From Dryas octopetala (Eukaryota; Streptophyta; Magnoliopsida; Rosales; Rosaceae), in assembly GCA_963921425.1 (NCBI GenBank), contig OY992835.1, positions 9,176,001-9,240,000 of the forward strand: a stretch of DNA of 64,000 nucleotides, written 5' to 3'. Positions within the stretch are counted from its first letter, which is position 1. The number at the start of each line of letters is the position of its first letter. The notes below the pieces were generated by a model, which saw only the letters and a program-made list of their open reading frames with translations, searched no databases and was not told the DNA's origin. The position numbers and the translations under genes are program-made. Positions 33,187 to 44,291 of this stretch are shown here, one piece after another.

Positions 33187-36112
33187 ATAACTGACAGGAC
33201 CGCCCCCGGATTCCACCCTGAAACCTGGAGAGGTCTTGCGGGAATCTAAATTCAAGGAAAATCCTACCGAAAATTCGGCAAAACCTCCCCTAAAAATGGA
33301 CTAACCCAGAAATTTCAAACCTGTTAAAAAGCACTTCTAACATATCAACCACCTCTATCACAACCAAATAGGGTATCAGACCCAACAATTCTAAAGAAAA
33401 ACCATCTAAGAATTTTAAGTGTGATCATCAGAGCCACTATCCTAATACAAGCAATTTTTACAAGAATATTAACTGGCGCCTACACGGTCCGACTTGAGAG
33501 ATGGATGTAACTGCCTCGACGTGTTTGGCTCGACCTCCACCAAAGCTACTACCTGGGGGAACAATTTAAAACAAAACAAGAAAACGGTGAGATAGGCTCA
33601 GTGAATGGACAAATTTATGGAAATAAAAAAAAAAGTAAATTCCTTTTTCAGAAAATCCTTTAAAACCACATGTAGTTCAAAGACCTCACGTCACTCTCTG
33701 AAATCCCCCAGTTTTAAAATCATTTCCAAACTTTAAGAGAGTTATAAAACTAATGAGAGTCAAAGCAAAGATAAATCAAAACTCATTTCTCAAAAGCCAC
33801 CCATCTAAATAATAAAGTCATAGTAATAATAAAATCAAAATCATTATAAAACTCGAAAAGTAGTTCTCACTTAAAATCCATATTTAAACTCTTGAAGATA
33901 CAAATTTCATTTTTTCCACCATGCTATATACCCTGAATAACCTGGCCATACACCTGTGCGGAATTCCTGCATCGCACAGGCAGGCAATCACAGGCAGGCA
34001 ATATCCTGGCCATACACACGCGAGGAATGAAATCCAACACGTGCAGGCAATATCCTGGCCATACACACGTGTGAATAAATCAGCACGTGCAGGCAATCCT
34101 GGTCATACGTGCACGCAGAGCGGCCCCCAAAGGGCGAAGCATCCCGACACACGGCCCAAAGCCTATATGTGTGCCGTGATGGGTCCCAAAGACCTGTCAA
34201 TTCTGATAACCTGGAGGATACTGCAAAAGGCGGTCTGAAAACCATCTTTCATAACCAAATCGTAAAATCATTTTCTCATCGAAATAAAATATATTTGAAA
34301 CCTTCCAACAAAACATAAATCAAAATGCCAAAGTGTATTATTTCAAATAAACATGAAACAAATCCAAACTTTCGACAATACCCAAATTATTAAATAAACC
34401 ACGTGAATGAAACAAGAGACTAGATTCTTTTCCAAAGTCCAACAACTCAGAAACATCAACATGTAAATCTAGGTTTTAAAACTTATTTATGAACACATTT
34501 TGAAATCCGAAATCCATTGCCATTGGTCAAATACCAAATTAAAATCAACAACACGGAATAATTAAAATGATACGATTTTTATAACTTATTAAAGATTAAA
34601 CAACCAGCTCAAGGATTTTTATTTCTCAAACAATAATTAGAAAACAACTATAAATTAAATTATAAACTTCCATAAACATTTTCAAAAAATAAAACATTTT
34701 AGAAAGATTAAAAGTTAGTCCACTCACAGTGATAGCCTCACAGTGATAGCCCTAGCTTCGATCCTCCACCGGATCGTCACGAACCACGGTCGTCTCGCCT
34801 ATAAAATGCACAACCAAACCGTAAAATTAGTCTCCAATTATGGTCCGAAACACTTTTCGGTTTCTCTAATCACTTCCAACCTACCCAAGATCAACAACCA
34901 ACTCAACAATGGCTCTAAATAACCCAACATTTCAAGAGATGACAGTGGGTGCTTGAGACCACTGCGATTGCCGCCCCAAGTGGCGGCTACAAGACCAAAT
35001 TTAGCCAAAATACCTAATTTCCGAAAATCTACTCACCCTTTTCAATTCTAAACATCGATTGAGGTTCCTAGGGATGAAATTTGTCCAAAACCAATGCCAA
35101 TAACGACCCTAAATCCGAAACCCAAAGGAAATCCGAAATGGCTCTATAATCCAAAATTTCAAGTTTCTAAATCTAAGGTTTTTACACTACAAAACGAAAG
35201 GAAGTGAAAACCCAATAGAAGAGGAAGAAAACTCACCTAAAACGGAGGTGATTGGCGCAGGAAATTGGTCAAAATCCAACGAGACCAAGGGGAGCCAAGC
35301 TACTGGTTTTCTGGGTTCCCTGTGCGCGCGGCTGGGCTGGCTGGAGGAGCGCTGGGCGAGGTCGCCGGCCTGAGGGAAGGGCACCGGAGAGTGGCGACTG
35401 CGAGGGGAGGCCGGCGTTGATGGCCGGTGCTGCGCACAGAGGGAGAGAGCAGAGAGAGAGAGAACACGGGGCGAGAGAGAGAATGAGGGGAGAGTGTGAG
35501 CTCGGAAGGGTGGCCGGCGCCTGGTGTGTTCGCCGGTAAGCTTAGGTCGGAGGGGGGGGTCGACGGCGAGCTGGGTGATGGTGGTGGTCGGTTGCTGGGT
35601 CGTGGGCGCAAGGGAGAGGGGGCGGGGGAGAGGAAAAACAGGGAGAGAGTGCGGGGGTGGAGAGAAATAAAGGGAGAGGGAGAAGGGTGTAGAATTTTCT
35701 GGAGAGAGAGAAATCAGAAAAAAATTTCTGATTTTGGGTATTTAAAACCCACTTATATAAATTTACAAAATTGCCCCTCACTCCACATGTCCGTATCTTC
35801 CAAACGGTAACTCGGATCGAAGCGTGCTACGTGTCTATGAAATCGTGGGATCGAAACCTATCTAACGGACCCGAAGTCAAAATCGAAATCTCATTTATTT
35901 TAAAAGTCAATTTTGGGTCAAACCCCAAATTAAAACAAAAATAAAAATAAAAATTTAAATAAAAATTTAAATCAAACCCCTTTTTATTTTTCAAAGAAAT
36001 CCCAAAATCTTTAAAATACAATCCAACATCCTTTAAAAAAAATCTCTTAAAAACATAGTTAGATAAAAATTTAAATTTCTAGTAGAAATTTAGGTCGGGT
36101 CATTACAATAAC
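33187..36112 (+). mobile_element. Solo LTR of a Ty3/gypsy-like element (family 1 copy C)
   Basis: 2,916 bp from TGACAGGACC (33192) to GGTCGGGTCATTACA (36107), flanked by the 5-bp duplication ATAAC (33187-33191 and 36108-36112). TG...CA ends with a 5-bp duplication and no internal coding region, primer site or second LTR mean a solo LTR left by recombination. The last 400 bp (TTTTGGGTATTTAAAACCCA, then AAATTGCCC) are closely matched by the copy at 46157-49394. The GC-rich middle (35240-35680) has purine runs and open frames on both strands without recognisable domains. It separates the divergent genes APO4 and eIF1. Confidence 0.82.
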
Positions 36113-36609
36113 AAGAACAAAATGAAAAAAAAAAAAAAAAAAGTACCTGAATGCAACGACTATGAATCCGAGCAAGTGATAGAGAAACAGAGATGACAAA
36201 AATACAGATTGGGTCAAGGTCTGTATATATAGAAAAGGTAAACAGTGCTCAGAATTTGATAAGAAAATTAAAAATAAATTGGGGATATTGTTTTTTTGCC
36301 GATTAAATTGGGAATTAAAAAATGGGTATTGGCCTGGTTGTGTATCTGAAAGCAACTGGAGCAGAGGAGCTCCGAGAGTGAGAGAGAGGAGGGGTCTAGA
36401 GGCCTAGGGCTTTGGCAATTGGCATACGACTACGATGAAAAGCAAACGCTGCGTTTCAGCCAAATTGCTAAAACGACAAAAGCGGTGCGTTTTGGTATAA
36501 AAAGAAAACCAACACACTAAATACAGGCTTTTTTGTAGCTAACATCCTACGAACTACGAAGCGTACGCAGAATCCAACTTGTGTGGTTCAGACGACTTTT
36601 TCTATCCCA
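36113..36609. other. eIF1 upstream region
   Basis: An A run (36122-36141), purine-rich sequence near 36361-36395, and paired AAACGACAAAAGCGGTGCGT-like motifs near 36470-36495 precede the TATA box. Together with 32854-33186 this is probably the old bidirectional promoter region. Confidence 0.45.
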
Positions 36610-36618
36610 TATATAAAA
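36610..36618 (+). promoter_or_regulatory. TATA box of eIF1
   Basis: TATATAAAA followed about 30 bases later by a pyrimidine-rich start region (TTCCTCTCTTTCCTC). A 5'UTR exon then ends at CCAG|GTACGT (36694/36695). A leader intron runs to the AACAG acceptor at 37695, eight bases before the ATG. Confidence 0.7.
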
Positions 36619-36841
36619 CCCTCCGCCAATTCCTCTCTTTCCTCATCTCTGTTTCTCTCTATCCCTTGCTCCGATTCACCGTCTTTGCACCCAGGTACGT
36701 TCTTTTTTACCTTTTGTCTGTCCTTGTTATTCTTGAATGGGAATTGATTTATTGTTGTTATGTTTGATTTATTGCCTATTTACATCTAATTTCTTTCTGA
36801 TTTGATTTGATTCATATAAATTATTAGCCTTTCCTGTTTTT

Positions 36842-37330
36842 AATTTAATAGAAAATTATGATTAAATACCAAATATCAATAGTTTTTCAGTAAAGCAGTA
36901 AGACACTAATTTTTTTTAGTTTAGGTACTAACTTAGAGTAAAATATTTTGGATTAGGTCACAAATAAGTTTGTTATACAGTTGTGACTGTCGAACAGTTA
37001 CAGTTGTGACTGTTTAAAATTTATAAAAAATCAAAATTTTTAAGAGTTTCATACTTTTGATTTAGGTTTAGATGATGAAGTCCTATAACCCAAAGACTAA
37101 ATATTAAATTTTAAGCCTTGCAAATATTGAAAAAACAACAAATCAATAAAAAAGTTATGACTGTTAGACAGTCACAGCTCGATATAATCATATTTTTAAA
37201 GTTGGTACATAAACTGAAATTTAGTACCTAAATTGAAATGACATAAATGTTTTGGTAGTTGAAATGAAAAAACATTACAATTTGGTACCTAAAGTCAATG
37301 GACCTTTAATTTAAAGGGTTATGGCCAATT
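36842..37330. repeat. Dispersed AT-rich repeat, copy in the eIF1 leader intron
   Basis: Sequence around TTTAGGTACTAACTTAGAG and CAAATATCAATAGTTTTTCA matches, in reverse orientation, the region 56880-57530. It is probably a degraded non-autonomous element. It lies in the 5'UTR intron of eIF1. Confidence 0.6.
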
Positions 37331-37703
37331 TGGCAAGCTAGGTTGTTTTTGGAATTGGGTCATGGTGGGGTTTTTTTTTTTTTTTTTTTTTTTTTTTAAT
37401 GTCTGCGGGTGAAATTGAATAGTATGTTGTCTATAGAATTGAAGAAGTGTGGGGTATTATGGAAGCAGTGCCTTTCGATCAATTAAAGTGCTGTACTTTG
37501 GTAATTATTGTGGTTGCCGTATGGCCCATAATACCATGAAAATATCAAATAGTGATTTTGATTTGGGTAAATTATTCCTATCATATGTTTCTGGATTTGG
37601 CTGATGGATTTGCTCTGTCCTTTTGTGGAGCAGATTTAATTTGATATTTCAAATAAGAATCCTTTGTTGGTTACTTGATCTTCTACTTCCAACAGCAAGT
37701 TTC

Positions 37704-40700
37704 ATGTCTGAATTCGACACCCAGGTTCCATCTACTTATGGTAAGGTTCTATTCTTTGAGGCTAATTCGTTTAGTATCTATGATTTATAGAAGCATAGTT
37801 CTTCTAAGCAATCTAATTGGTACCTCTGTGGTGGTTTGTCTTTGTTGTATGTATGAGCAGATCCCTTCGCCGACGCAAATGCTGAGGACTCAAGTGCTGG
37901 GACAAAAGAGTATGTGCATGTCCGTGTACAGCAACGTAACGGGAGAAAAAGCCTGACTACTGTGCAAGGGTTGAAGAAGGAATACAGCTACAACAAGATA
38001 CTAAAGGACCTCAAGAAGGAGTTCTGCTGTAATGGTACTGTTGTCCAGGATCCTGAGTTAGGCCAGGTTTGTTTCCCTCCTTTAGTAAAATCAAGATGCA
38101 TTCTTTTGGAATAATCTCTCAATATACTGTACTGTTGGCATGCCTCTGGTACCATGATTTTGATTTTTAAGTAGATATAAGACATGATGCATTAATGTTG
38201 GGCAAACAATTATTGTTGTTAATGTGCTGTGCCGAGAAGGGTCTTTCCCCTGATCACCGATGAAGAAGAAAACAAGAAAAGCATTGAAATGCAGAGAAAC
38301 CAAGAGAGAATGAATTTTGATTAATGAGAAAGAATGCAGAAAATGAACTGAGCACGCAGCACTTATACAACCAGAATCAGTTTTGCTAACTAACTAGACA
38401 AACCAGACTCTAACAAAGTATACACGTGTCATAAAAGTATTGATTCATCATTTTACTGATTTATCAACAAAGAGCCAATAATATGCTGACAGCTAGACAC
38501 TCAACATCCCCCCTCAACCTCAGCAAGGGGACCAAGCCTGAGGTTGCAGCAATGTTGAAGATGCAAAGGACTATGCAGACCTTTAGTAAGAATGTCAGCA
38601 GTATTCTCAAGTGTGGAAACATATTCCAAATCCAAATCTTTGCATTGAACTCTTTCCCTAACATAATGAAAATCAGTATCTAGATGCTTGATCCGAGAAT
38701 GAAACACAGGATTTGTACTTAATGCAATGGTAGAAACATTATCACATCGAATGAGAGGAGGACAAGGGAGGACCATCTGCAAATCTTTAAGAACATTCCT
38801 CAACCAAGACACATCAGAAACAGTATTGGCCAAGGCTCTATACTCAGCTTCTGTAGAGCTTCTTGCCACAGCACCTTGTTTCTTAGACTGCCAAGATACA
38901 GGATTTCCAGCTAAATAGACAATATAGCCTGTGGTCGACCTCCTATCATTAATATCACCTCCCCAATCTGAATCACTATAAGCAGTCAATGTCATAGGAC
39001 CAGATTGATAGTGAAGACCATGAGACAAGGTGCCCTGAACATATCTCAAGATTTTCTTGACTGCATCATAATGAGTCTCAGTAGGATGAGCCATAAACTG
39101 ACAGACAGTGTTTGTGGCATATGCAATATCAGGCCTAGTGAAGGTCAGATATTGCAATGCACCAACCAAACTTCTGTACAAAGTAGGATCAGACAAAGGA
39201 TCTCCTTCATGTTTGGCTAATTGTAAATGAGGTTTGCAGGGAGACTGACAAGGTTTACAATGAGCCATACCTGCTTTAACAAGCAAATCTTTAGCATATT
39301 TCTGTTGACACACAAAAATACCACCATCAGCCTTATATTTAATTTCCAACCCAAGAAAATAAGTCAACCTGCCCAGATCCTTCATATCAAAGGCCAAACT
39401 TAACTCATCAATCACTTGTTGAATTTCTGTAGAATGGGAGCCAGTGATGATTATATCATCAACATATAAAAGTAACAAAACCACACCAGTAGAAGTGGAC
39501 TTAACAAACAAGCTAGGATCAGAATGAGAAAACTGAAAACCAAGAGAGGGAAGAAAACCTGTGAACTTCTCATTCCAAGCTCGAGGAGCTTGTTTCAAAC
39601 CATATAAAGACTTTTGAAGAAGACAAACATGATCTGGATAAGTAGGATCCTCAAAACCCTGAGGCTGCTTCATATAAACCTCTTCTTTTAAATCACCATG
39701 AAGAAATGCATTCTTGACATCTAGCTGTTTCAATTCCCACTTGAACTGGGCTGCAAGAGCTAAGACCAACCTTACTGTGGAGTGCCTTACTACAGGACTA
39801 AATGTTTCATCAAAATCCAAACCCTGCTCTTGACTGAAACCTTGAGCCACTAATCTAGCCTTATACCTTGACAGAGTACCATCTGGATTTTTCTTTAATC
39901 TATAAACCCATTTACAACCTACAATGTTTCTGTTTTGAGGTCTGGGAACAAGAGTCCATGTACCTTGCACATGTAAGGCATCAATCTCCTCTTTCATAGC
40001 TTGTCTCCACTCTTCTTGAACCATAGCAGCTCGAAAAGTTTTAGGTTCTGTCAATGGCTGAATGTCTGAGACACATGTTAAACCAGAAAAGAATGCAAAT
40101 TCTTCAAAACTTTTACTTTCCATAACTGCACTAAAACAATGGAATTCACTGAAATCCTTCCTTTGAACTACCCCAGCCTTGGACCTGGTACGCATACCAT
40201 GCTCATTTGTGCCATTCAACTGAGCAGTAATTGATAATGGGACACTTGGATGAGCCTCGGAAGAGGATGCAGGGACAGACAACTCCATTGGGTCTGTTCT
40301 TGGAGAAGTAGCAGAAGATGTATCAGAATTTGCAACAGACACCAAAGGATTTGCTAAGACATGAGCAGAAGGAGAAGAGCTACTAGAAACGATTGGAGAC
40401 TGAGAAACAGGAATGGGAAGAATACAATGACCAGGACTAGTAGAAACTGAAGGAGAAGAGCTACTAGAAACGATTGGAGACTGAGAAACAGGAATGGAAA
40501 GAATACAATGACCAGGACTAGTAGAAACTGAAGGAATAGAAGATTGAATAATTGAAACTGATGATGTAGAGAAAGGAAACACAGTTTCATCATGAATAAC
40601 ATGTCGTGTTAAAAGTAATCGACCAGTGGCAATATGAAAACAAATAACCCCTTTATATCCTAAAGCATACCCTAAAAACACACACTCATCACTCTTGGGT

Positions 40701-43700
40701 TGCAATTTATTGACATTGTATGGTTTAAGAAAAGGATAGCAGGCTGAACCAAAAATTTTGAAATGTTTGATATCTGGAATGTGATGAAATAATTTTTCAT
40801 AGGGAGACATCATTTGAAGAGTTTTACAAGGCATCCTATTGATAAGCAAGGCTGCATGAGAACAAGCATGATACCAAAATTGATTTGGGAGTTTTGCAGC
40901 ATGAAGCAAAGTAATGGCAGTTTCAACAAGATGCCTATTTTTCCTCTCAGCAATGCCATTTTGCTGAGGAGTATAGGGACATGAAATGTAATGGAGAATC
41001 CCTTTAGAATCTAAAAAGGAGGTGAAAGCTTTGCTAGTAAACTCACCACCACCATCAGACTGAAAAATTTTGATTTGAGCATCAAATTGAGTTGCAAGAA
41101 AAGCTGTAAATTTGACAAAGATAGAGAAGACATCTGATTTATTTATCATAGGATAGAGCCATACAAAACGAGTGCATTCATCCACAAACAGGACATAATA
41201 CCTATATCCTTCCACAGAGACATTAGGTGAAGGCCCCCAAACATCACTATGAATTTTGTGAAAAGGAAGCTTTGACTGACTGACATGAGAAGAAAAAGGT
41301 AACCTAGACATTTTTCCACCTAAACAAGACTTACACAAATGAGGCTGAGTATCTGAAAGAAAAGAAATATGAGAATTGGACAACATCTTATTAACTATCT
41401 CATTAGTTGCATGACCTAACCTATGATGCCACACTGATGTTTTAACTAGCTGACCAAGAAAAGCCACAGATGAAGGGATTGATGAAGAAATTGAGATATG
41501 TTGAATCTTCTTTGGAATAGGATACAAGCCTCTGCTACTCTTTCCTCTGAACAGCTCCTGTAGAGTTTCCTTGTCCTGCAACCAAACCTCATTTTCATCA
41601 AAAGAAACAGTGCAATGATTATCCCTACAAAGCTTATGAACAGACAAAAGATCTATTGCTAATTTAGGCACATGTAAAATATTGTTAAGACAAAGTGAAG
41701 GAGATAGAGAGGCTGAACCAATATGTTTCACACTCAAACCTTCACCACTGCCAACAGTGATTGTCTCACCAGTCTCAAAAGGCTCAGCACTTGTCAAATG
41801 TTGAAGGTCTGCAGTCATGTGATGTGTGGCTCCAGTATCAGCAAGCCAAACATCCTCTGAAGCAAAACCAACATTAGCTTGAGCAGTGAGAGCATTCAAA
41901 CTTTGAGGTGGAGCAGTTCCTTGATATGCATAATTGGATCGGTGATAGCAATCAAGTGCAACATGACCTTTCCTGCCACAAATTTGACATTCCACAACAG
42001 AAGAAGCAAGATTCTGTGAAGTTCTTTCCCTATCAAAACAATTGACAGCAGTATGCCCTCTCCTTGAGCATATTTGACACTCTGGGACCTGCCTTCCTCC
42101 ATTCCAGCCATTGTTCCAAGTATTATGCTGCCTACCACCATTTCCATTCCATCCTCTACCACTGCCAGTGTTGAATCTTCCAGCATTAGAACCCCAGCTC
42201 CAATTTTTACCATTTCTGCCTCCATTGGTGTTCCAGTGACCACCAGTACCATTCCATTTACCACCATTGTTATAGCCACCATTAGTATAACCCCTACCAC
42301 CAGAATGACCATTATATCCACCATCTCCATTAAAACCTCCTGCAGGCATATTAGAACCATAACCTCTGCCACCAAACTGACCATGATATCCACCATCTCC
42401 ATTAAAATCCCCTGCAGACATACTAGAACCACTACTACCACTGTAGACATTCCTTGGTGCATTGCCATTGGTCAGACTAGAAGTAGAACCACAAGTAGAA
42501 GCATAATTGCCATGATTGCCACTGGGTGTGGGAAGCTTAGCTACCATTGCTGCCATTGACTGATTAGAAACCAAGGAAAGAGTAAACTTTTTATTGATAT
42601 CTTGTTCAGCAGCAAGAAGCTGGGATCGAAACTCCTTCATAGACATAGGTCCTTGATGACCTCTCAAAACAGCCTTGACAGAATCAAACTCATCAGGTAG
42701 GCCATTCAAAGCAACCACATAGACATCATCATCACTAACATGCACACCAACAGCAGATAATTGAGCGCGAGCATGTTTAATTCTCATTAGAAACTTCTCA
42801 ATAGTATCAGCTCCTTTTTGCAAGGTCTGAAAGTCAGTCTTAAGTTGCATAATAGTTGCTCTAGAATCAGTATTGTATCTTTCTTTTATGTTCATCCAAG
42901 CTTCATGTGCAGAAGAACACCCCAAAATATATTCCATGGTGTCCTCATGAACAGAAGCTAACAACAAGCTAGTTAAAGCTTTATCAGTTTGATCCCACTC
43001 AATAAAGGCCCTACTAACCTCTGATGTACTTATCCCATCTTCAGTAAGAATAAATTCTGGAGGGCAAACCACTGATCCATCAAGAAAACCAAATAAACCA
43101 TGACCCCCTAACACCGTTTTTACTTGAAAACTCCACTTAAGATAATTCGAGTCATTCAACTTCAATGTCAAAAAAGGAAACAACCCATGAACTCTACTTG
43201 CAATCGACATAATCAACACTTCCAAGAACACTTAATCAACTCCAATACTTCCAAGAATGTCAAGAAACTTCAAGAAATTCCAACAAATCACAACAAACTC
43301 CCAGACTCACAAATTCACAAACCCTCAAATTCACAAACTCCCACAAATTCACAAATTCACAAACCCACAAATTCACAAACCAAAAACGATCTCAAGACCA
43401 TATATCAAGAAACTTCCAAACGAACAGTCAACTTCACCATCGCTAAACAGAGACAACCTTTAGAAATATGATTAACCAAAGAACTTACTTCCTTTAATTT
43501 CACTTCTCATCACACGCTCCATCGTACGCCTCATCGCAATTCGCAGCAGTCGCAAAGAAAAGAAAAGAAATAGAAAGAGTCAGGATGAAACCCGCTCTGA
43601 TACCATGATCATCGATGAAGAAGAAAGCAAGAAAAGCATTGAAATGCAGAGAAACCAAGAGAGAATGAATTTTGATTAATGAGAAAGAATGCAGAAAATG

Positions 43701-44291
43701 AACTGAGCACGCATCACTTATACAACCAGAATCAGTTTTGCTAACTAACTAGACAAACCAGACTCTAACAAAGTATACACGTGTCATAAAAGTATTGATT
43801 CATCATTTTACTGATTTATCAACAAAGAGCCAATAATATGCTGACAGCTAGACACTCAACATCCCCCACTTAACTGTGAAAGAAAGGAGAATTATTGCAT
43901 GTTTAATGTATTTCTTTTCTTCTGAATATAAAGTGATTGTGCACCTCACACATTTTCTGTTTGCACTTCACGTTTGGCATGTAGTATGAGCATTGTTGTT
44001 CAGTAGGTATCAGCCAAAAGCTGTACAAATAATAGAGCTTTGGTTTGTTGTCCTTGGAAATGAAGCCTTAGATGACATTGTTGCATGGCTGCAGGTCATA
44101 CAACTTCAGGGGGATCAAAGAAAGAATGTTTCCTCCTTCCTTGTTCAGGTAATGGTTGTGTCTGTTTTTCAATTATGTTGCCCACTATATAGTATGTCAT
44201 TAGTTCATGTATATAACTTGTCAACCTCTCATGTCCTTTTGAATAGGCCGGCATTGTTAAGAAGGAACATATCAAGATTCATGGTTTTTGA
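37704..44291 (+). CDS. SUI1: Eukaryotic translation initiation factor eIF1 (SUI1)
   Basis: Four coding exons: 37704-37740, 37861-38066, 44095-44148, 44247-44291; total 342 nt, 113 residues, exactly the usual plant SUI1 length. It begins MSEFDTQVPSTY and contains VHVRVQQRNGRKSLTTVQGL, the conserved SUI1 core, then KDLKKEFCCNGTVVQDPE and the end KKEHIKIHGF. eIF1 binds the 40S subunit near the P site and enforces start-codon selection. All junctions are GT/AG and in phase. Intron 2 (38067-44094) is about 6 kb because a 5.6-kb Ty1/copia element sits in it in the opposite orientation; the ancestral intron would be about 0.4 kb. The coding sequence looks functional, though the insertion could affect splicing or expression. 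Confidence 0.93.
38251..38506 (-). repeat. 3' LTR of the RE1/Ale-like element
   Basis: 256 bp. On the minus strand it starts TGTTGAGTGTCTAGCTGTCA and ends TCA next to the TCCCC duplication. The polyprotein stop codon (complement of 38501-38503) falls inside its first bases. Confidence 0.93.
38501..43210 (-). CDS. RE1-like Ty1/copia polyprotein, intact
   Basis: About 1,569 residues from MSIASRVHGLFPFLTLKLND. The frame extends 7 codons further upstream to another Met at 43231, but this start gives the usual gag beginning. In order: UBN2 gag region, a Gly/Asn-rich segment (GGYNGHSGGRGYTNGG), two zinc knuckles (CQICSRRGHTAVNC and CQICGRKGHVALDC), protease WLADTGATHHMT, integrase HHCC finger (WHHRLGHA...CKSCLGG) with catalytic HSDVWG, QSDGGGEF and NGIAERKNR, a Ser/Pro-rich spacer, reverse transcriptase LLYVDDIIITG, and RNase H YSDSDWGGDINDRRS with SSTEAEYRAL. 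Every catalytic residue expected is present and there is no stop or frameshift. The last codons TGT TGA lie in the 3' LTR, so the purine tract is itself coding. Confidence 0.95.
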   Translation of the reverse strand: MSIASRVHGLFPFLTLKLNDSNYLKWSFQVKTVLGGHGLFGFLDGSVVCPPEFILTEDGISTSEVSRAFIEWDQTDKALTSLLLASVHEDTMEYILGCSSAHEAWMNIKERYNTDSRATIMQLKTDFQTLQKGADTIEKFLMRIKHARAQLSAVGVHVSDDDVYVVALNGLPDEFDSVKAVLRGHQGPMSMKEFRSQLLAAEQDINKKFTLSLVSNQSMAAMVAKLPTPSGNHGNYASTCGSTSSLTNGNAPRNVYSGSSGSSMSAGDFNGDGGYHGQFGGRGYGSNMPAGGFNGDGGYNGHSGGRGYTNGGYNNGGKWNGTGGHWNTNGGRNGKNWSWGSNAGRFNTGSGRGWNGNGGRQHNTWNNGWNGGRQVPECQICSRRGHTAVNCFDRERTSQNLASSVVECQICGRKGHVALDCYHRSNYAYQGTAPPQSLNALTAQANVGFASEDVWLADTGATHHMTADLQHLTSAEPFETGETITVGSGEGLSVKHIGSASLSPSLCLNNILHVPKLAIDLLSVHKLCRDNHCTVSFDENEVWLQDKETLQELFRGKSSRGLYPIPKKIQHISISSSIPSSVAFLGQLVKTSVWHHRLGHATNEIVNKMLSNSHISFLSDTQPHLCKSCLGGKMSRLPFSSHVSQSKLPFHKIHSDVWGPSPNVSVEGYRYYVLFVDECTRFVWLYPMINKSDVFSIFVKFTAFLATQFDAQIKIFQSDGGGEFTSKAFTSFLDSKGILHYISCPYTPQQNGIAERKNRHLVETAITLLHAAKLPNQFWYHACSHAALLINRMPCKTLQMMSPYEKLFHHIPDIKHFKIFGSACYPFLKPYNVNKLQPKSDECVFLGYALGYKGVICFHIATGRLLLTRHVIHDETVFPFSTSSVSIIQSSIPSVSTSPGHCILSIPVSQSPIVSSSSSPSVSTSPGHCILPIPVSQSPIVSSSSSPSAHVLANPLVSVANSDTSSATSPRTDPMELSVPASSSEAHPSVPLSITAQLNGTNEHGMRTRSKAGVVQRKDFSEFHCFSAVMESKSFEEFAFFSGLTCVSDIQPLTEPKTFRAAMVQEEWRQAMKEEIDALHVQGTWTLVPRPQNRNIVGCKWVYRLKKNPDGTLSRYKARLVAQGFSQEQGLDFDETFSPVVRHSTVRLVLALAAQFKWELKQLDVKNAFLHGDLKEEVYMKQPQGFEDPTYPDHVCLLQKSLYGLKQAPRAWNEKFTGFLPSLGFQFSHSDPSLFVKSTSTGVVLLLLYVDDIIITGSHSTEIQQVIDELSLAFDMKDLGRLTYFLGLEIKYKADGGIFVCQQKYAKDLLVKAGMAHCKPCQSPCKPHLQLAKHEGDPLSDPTLYRSLVGALQYLTFTRPDIAYATNTVCQFMAHPTETHYDAVKKILRYVQGTLSHGLHYQSGPMTLTAYSDSDWGGDINDRRSTTGYIVYLAGNPVSWQSKKQGAVARSSTEAEYRALANTVSDVSWLRNVLKDLQMVLPCPPLIRCDNVSTIALSTNPVFHSRIKHLDTDFHYVRERVQCKDLDLEYVSTLENTADILTKGLHSPLHLQHCCNLRLGPLAEVEGGC
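43594..43605 (-). other. tRNA-Met primer binding site
   Basis: Complement reads TGGTATCAGAGC, the classic initiator-tRNA-Met primer site of plant copia elements, directly adjoining the 5' LTR. Confidence 0.9.
43606..43861 (-). repeat. 5' LTR of the RE1/Ale-like element
   Basis: 256 bp, nearly identical to 38251-38506, bordered by the primer site on one side and the TCCCC duplication on the other. Confidence 0.93.

Larger units (their letters stand above)
38246..43866 (-). mobile_element. Complete Ty1/copia element (RE1/Ale-like) in eIF1 intron
   Basis: 5,611 bp (38251-43861), flanked by TCCCC duplications at 38246-38250 and 43862-43866. The 256-bp LTRs (38251-38506 and 43606-43861) differ at only about three positions by eye. 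In element orientation the 5' LTR is the right one. It is followed by the tRNA-Met type primer site TGGTATCAGAGC (complement of 43594-43605); a purine tract (complement of 38507-38512 and onward) precedes the 3' LTR. The polyprotein is uninterrupted. Short LTRs and an RE1-like protein fit the Ale lineage. All parts needed for transposition appear present. Confidence 0.95.

Noticed and set aside
35252-35810. GC-rich ORFs on both strands
   Set aside because: Same situation in the other solo LTR: GA-rich low complexity, no domain.
42074-42559. Ser/Thr/Ile-rich plus-strand ORF
   Set aside because: Antisense shadow of the glycine-rich gag segment of the intact copia polyprotein.
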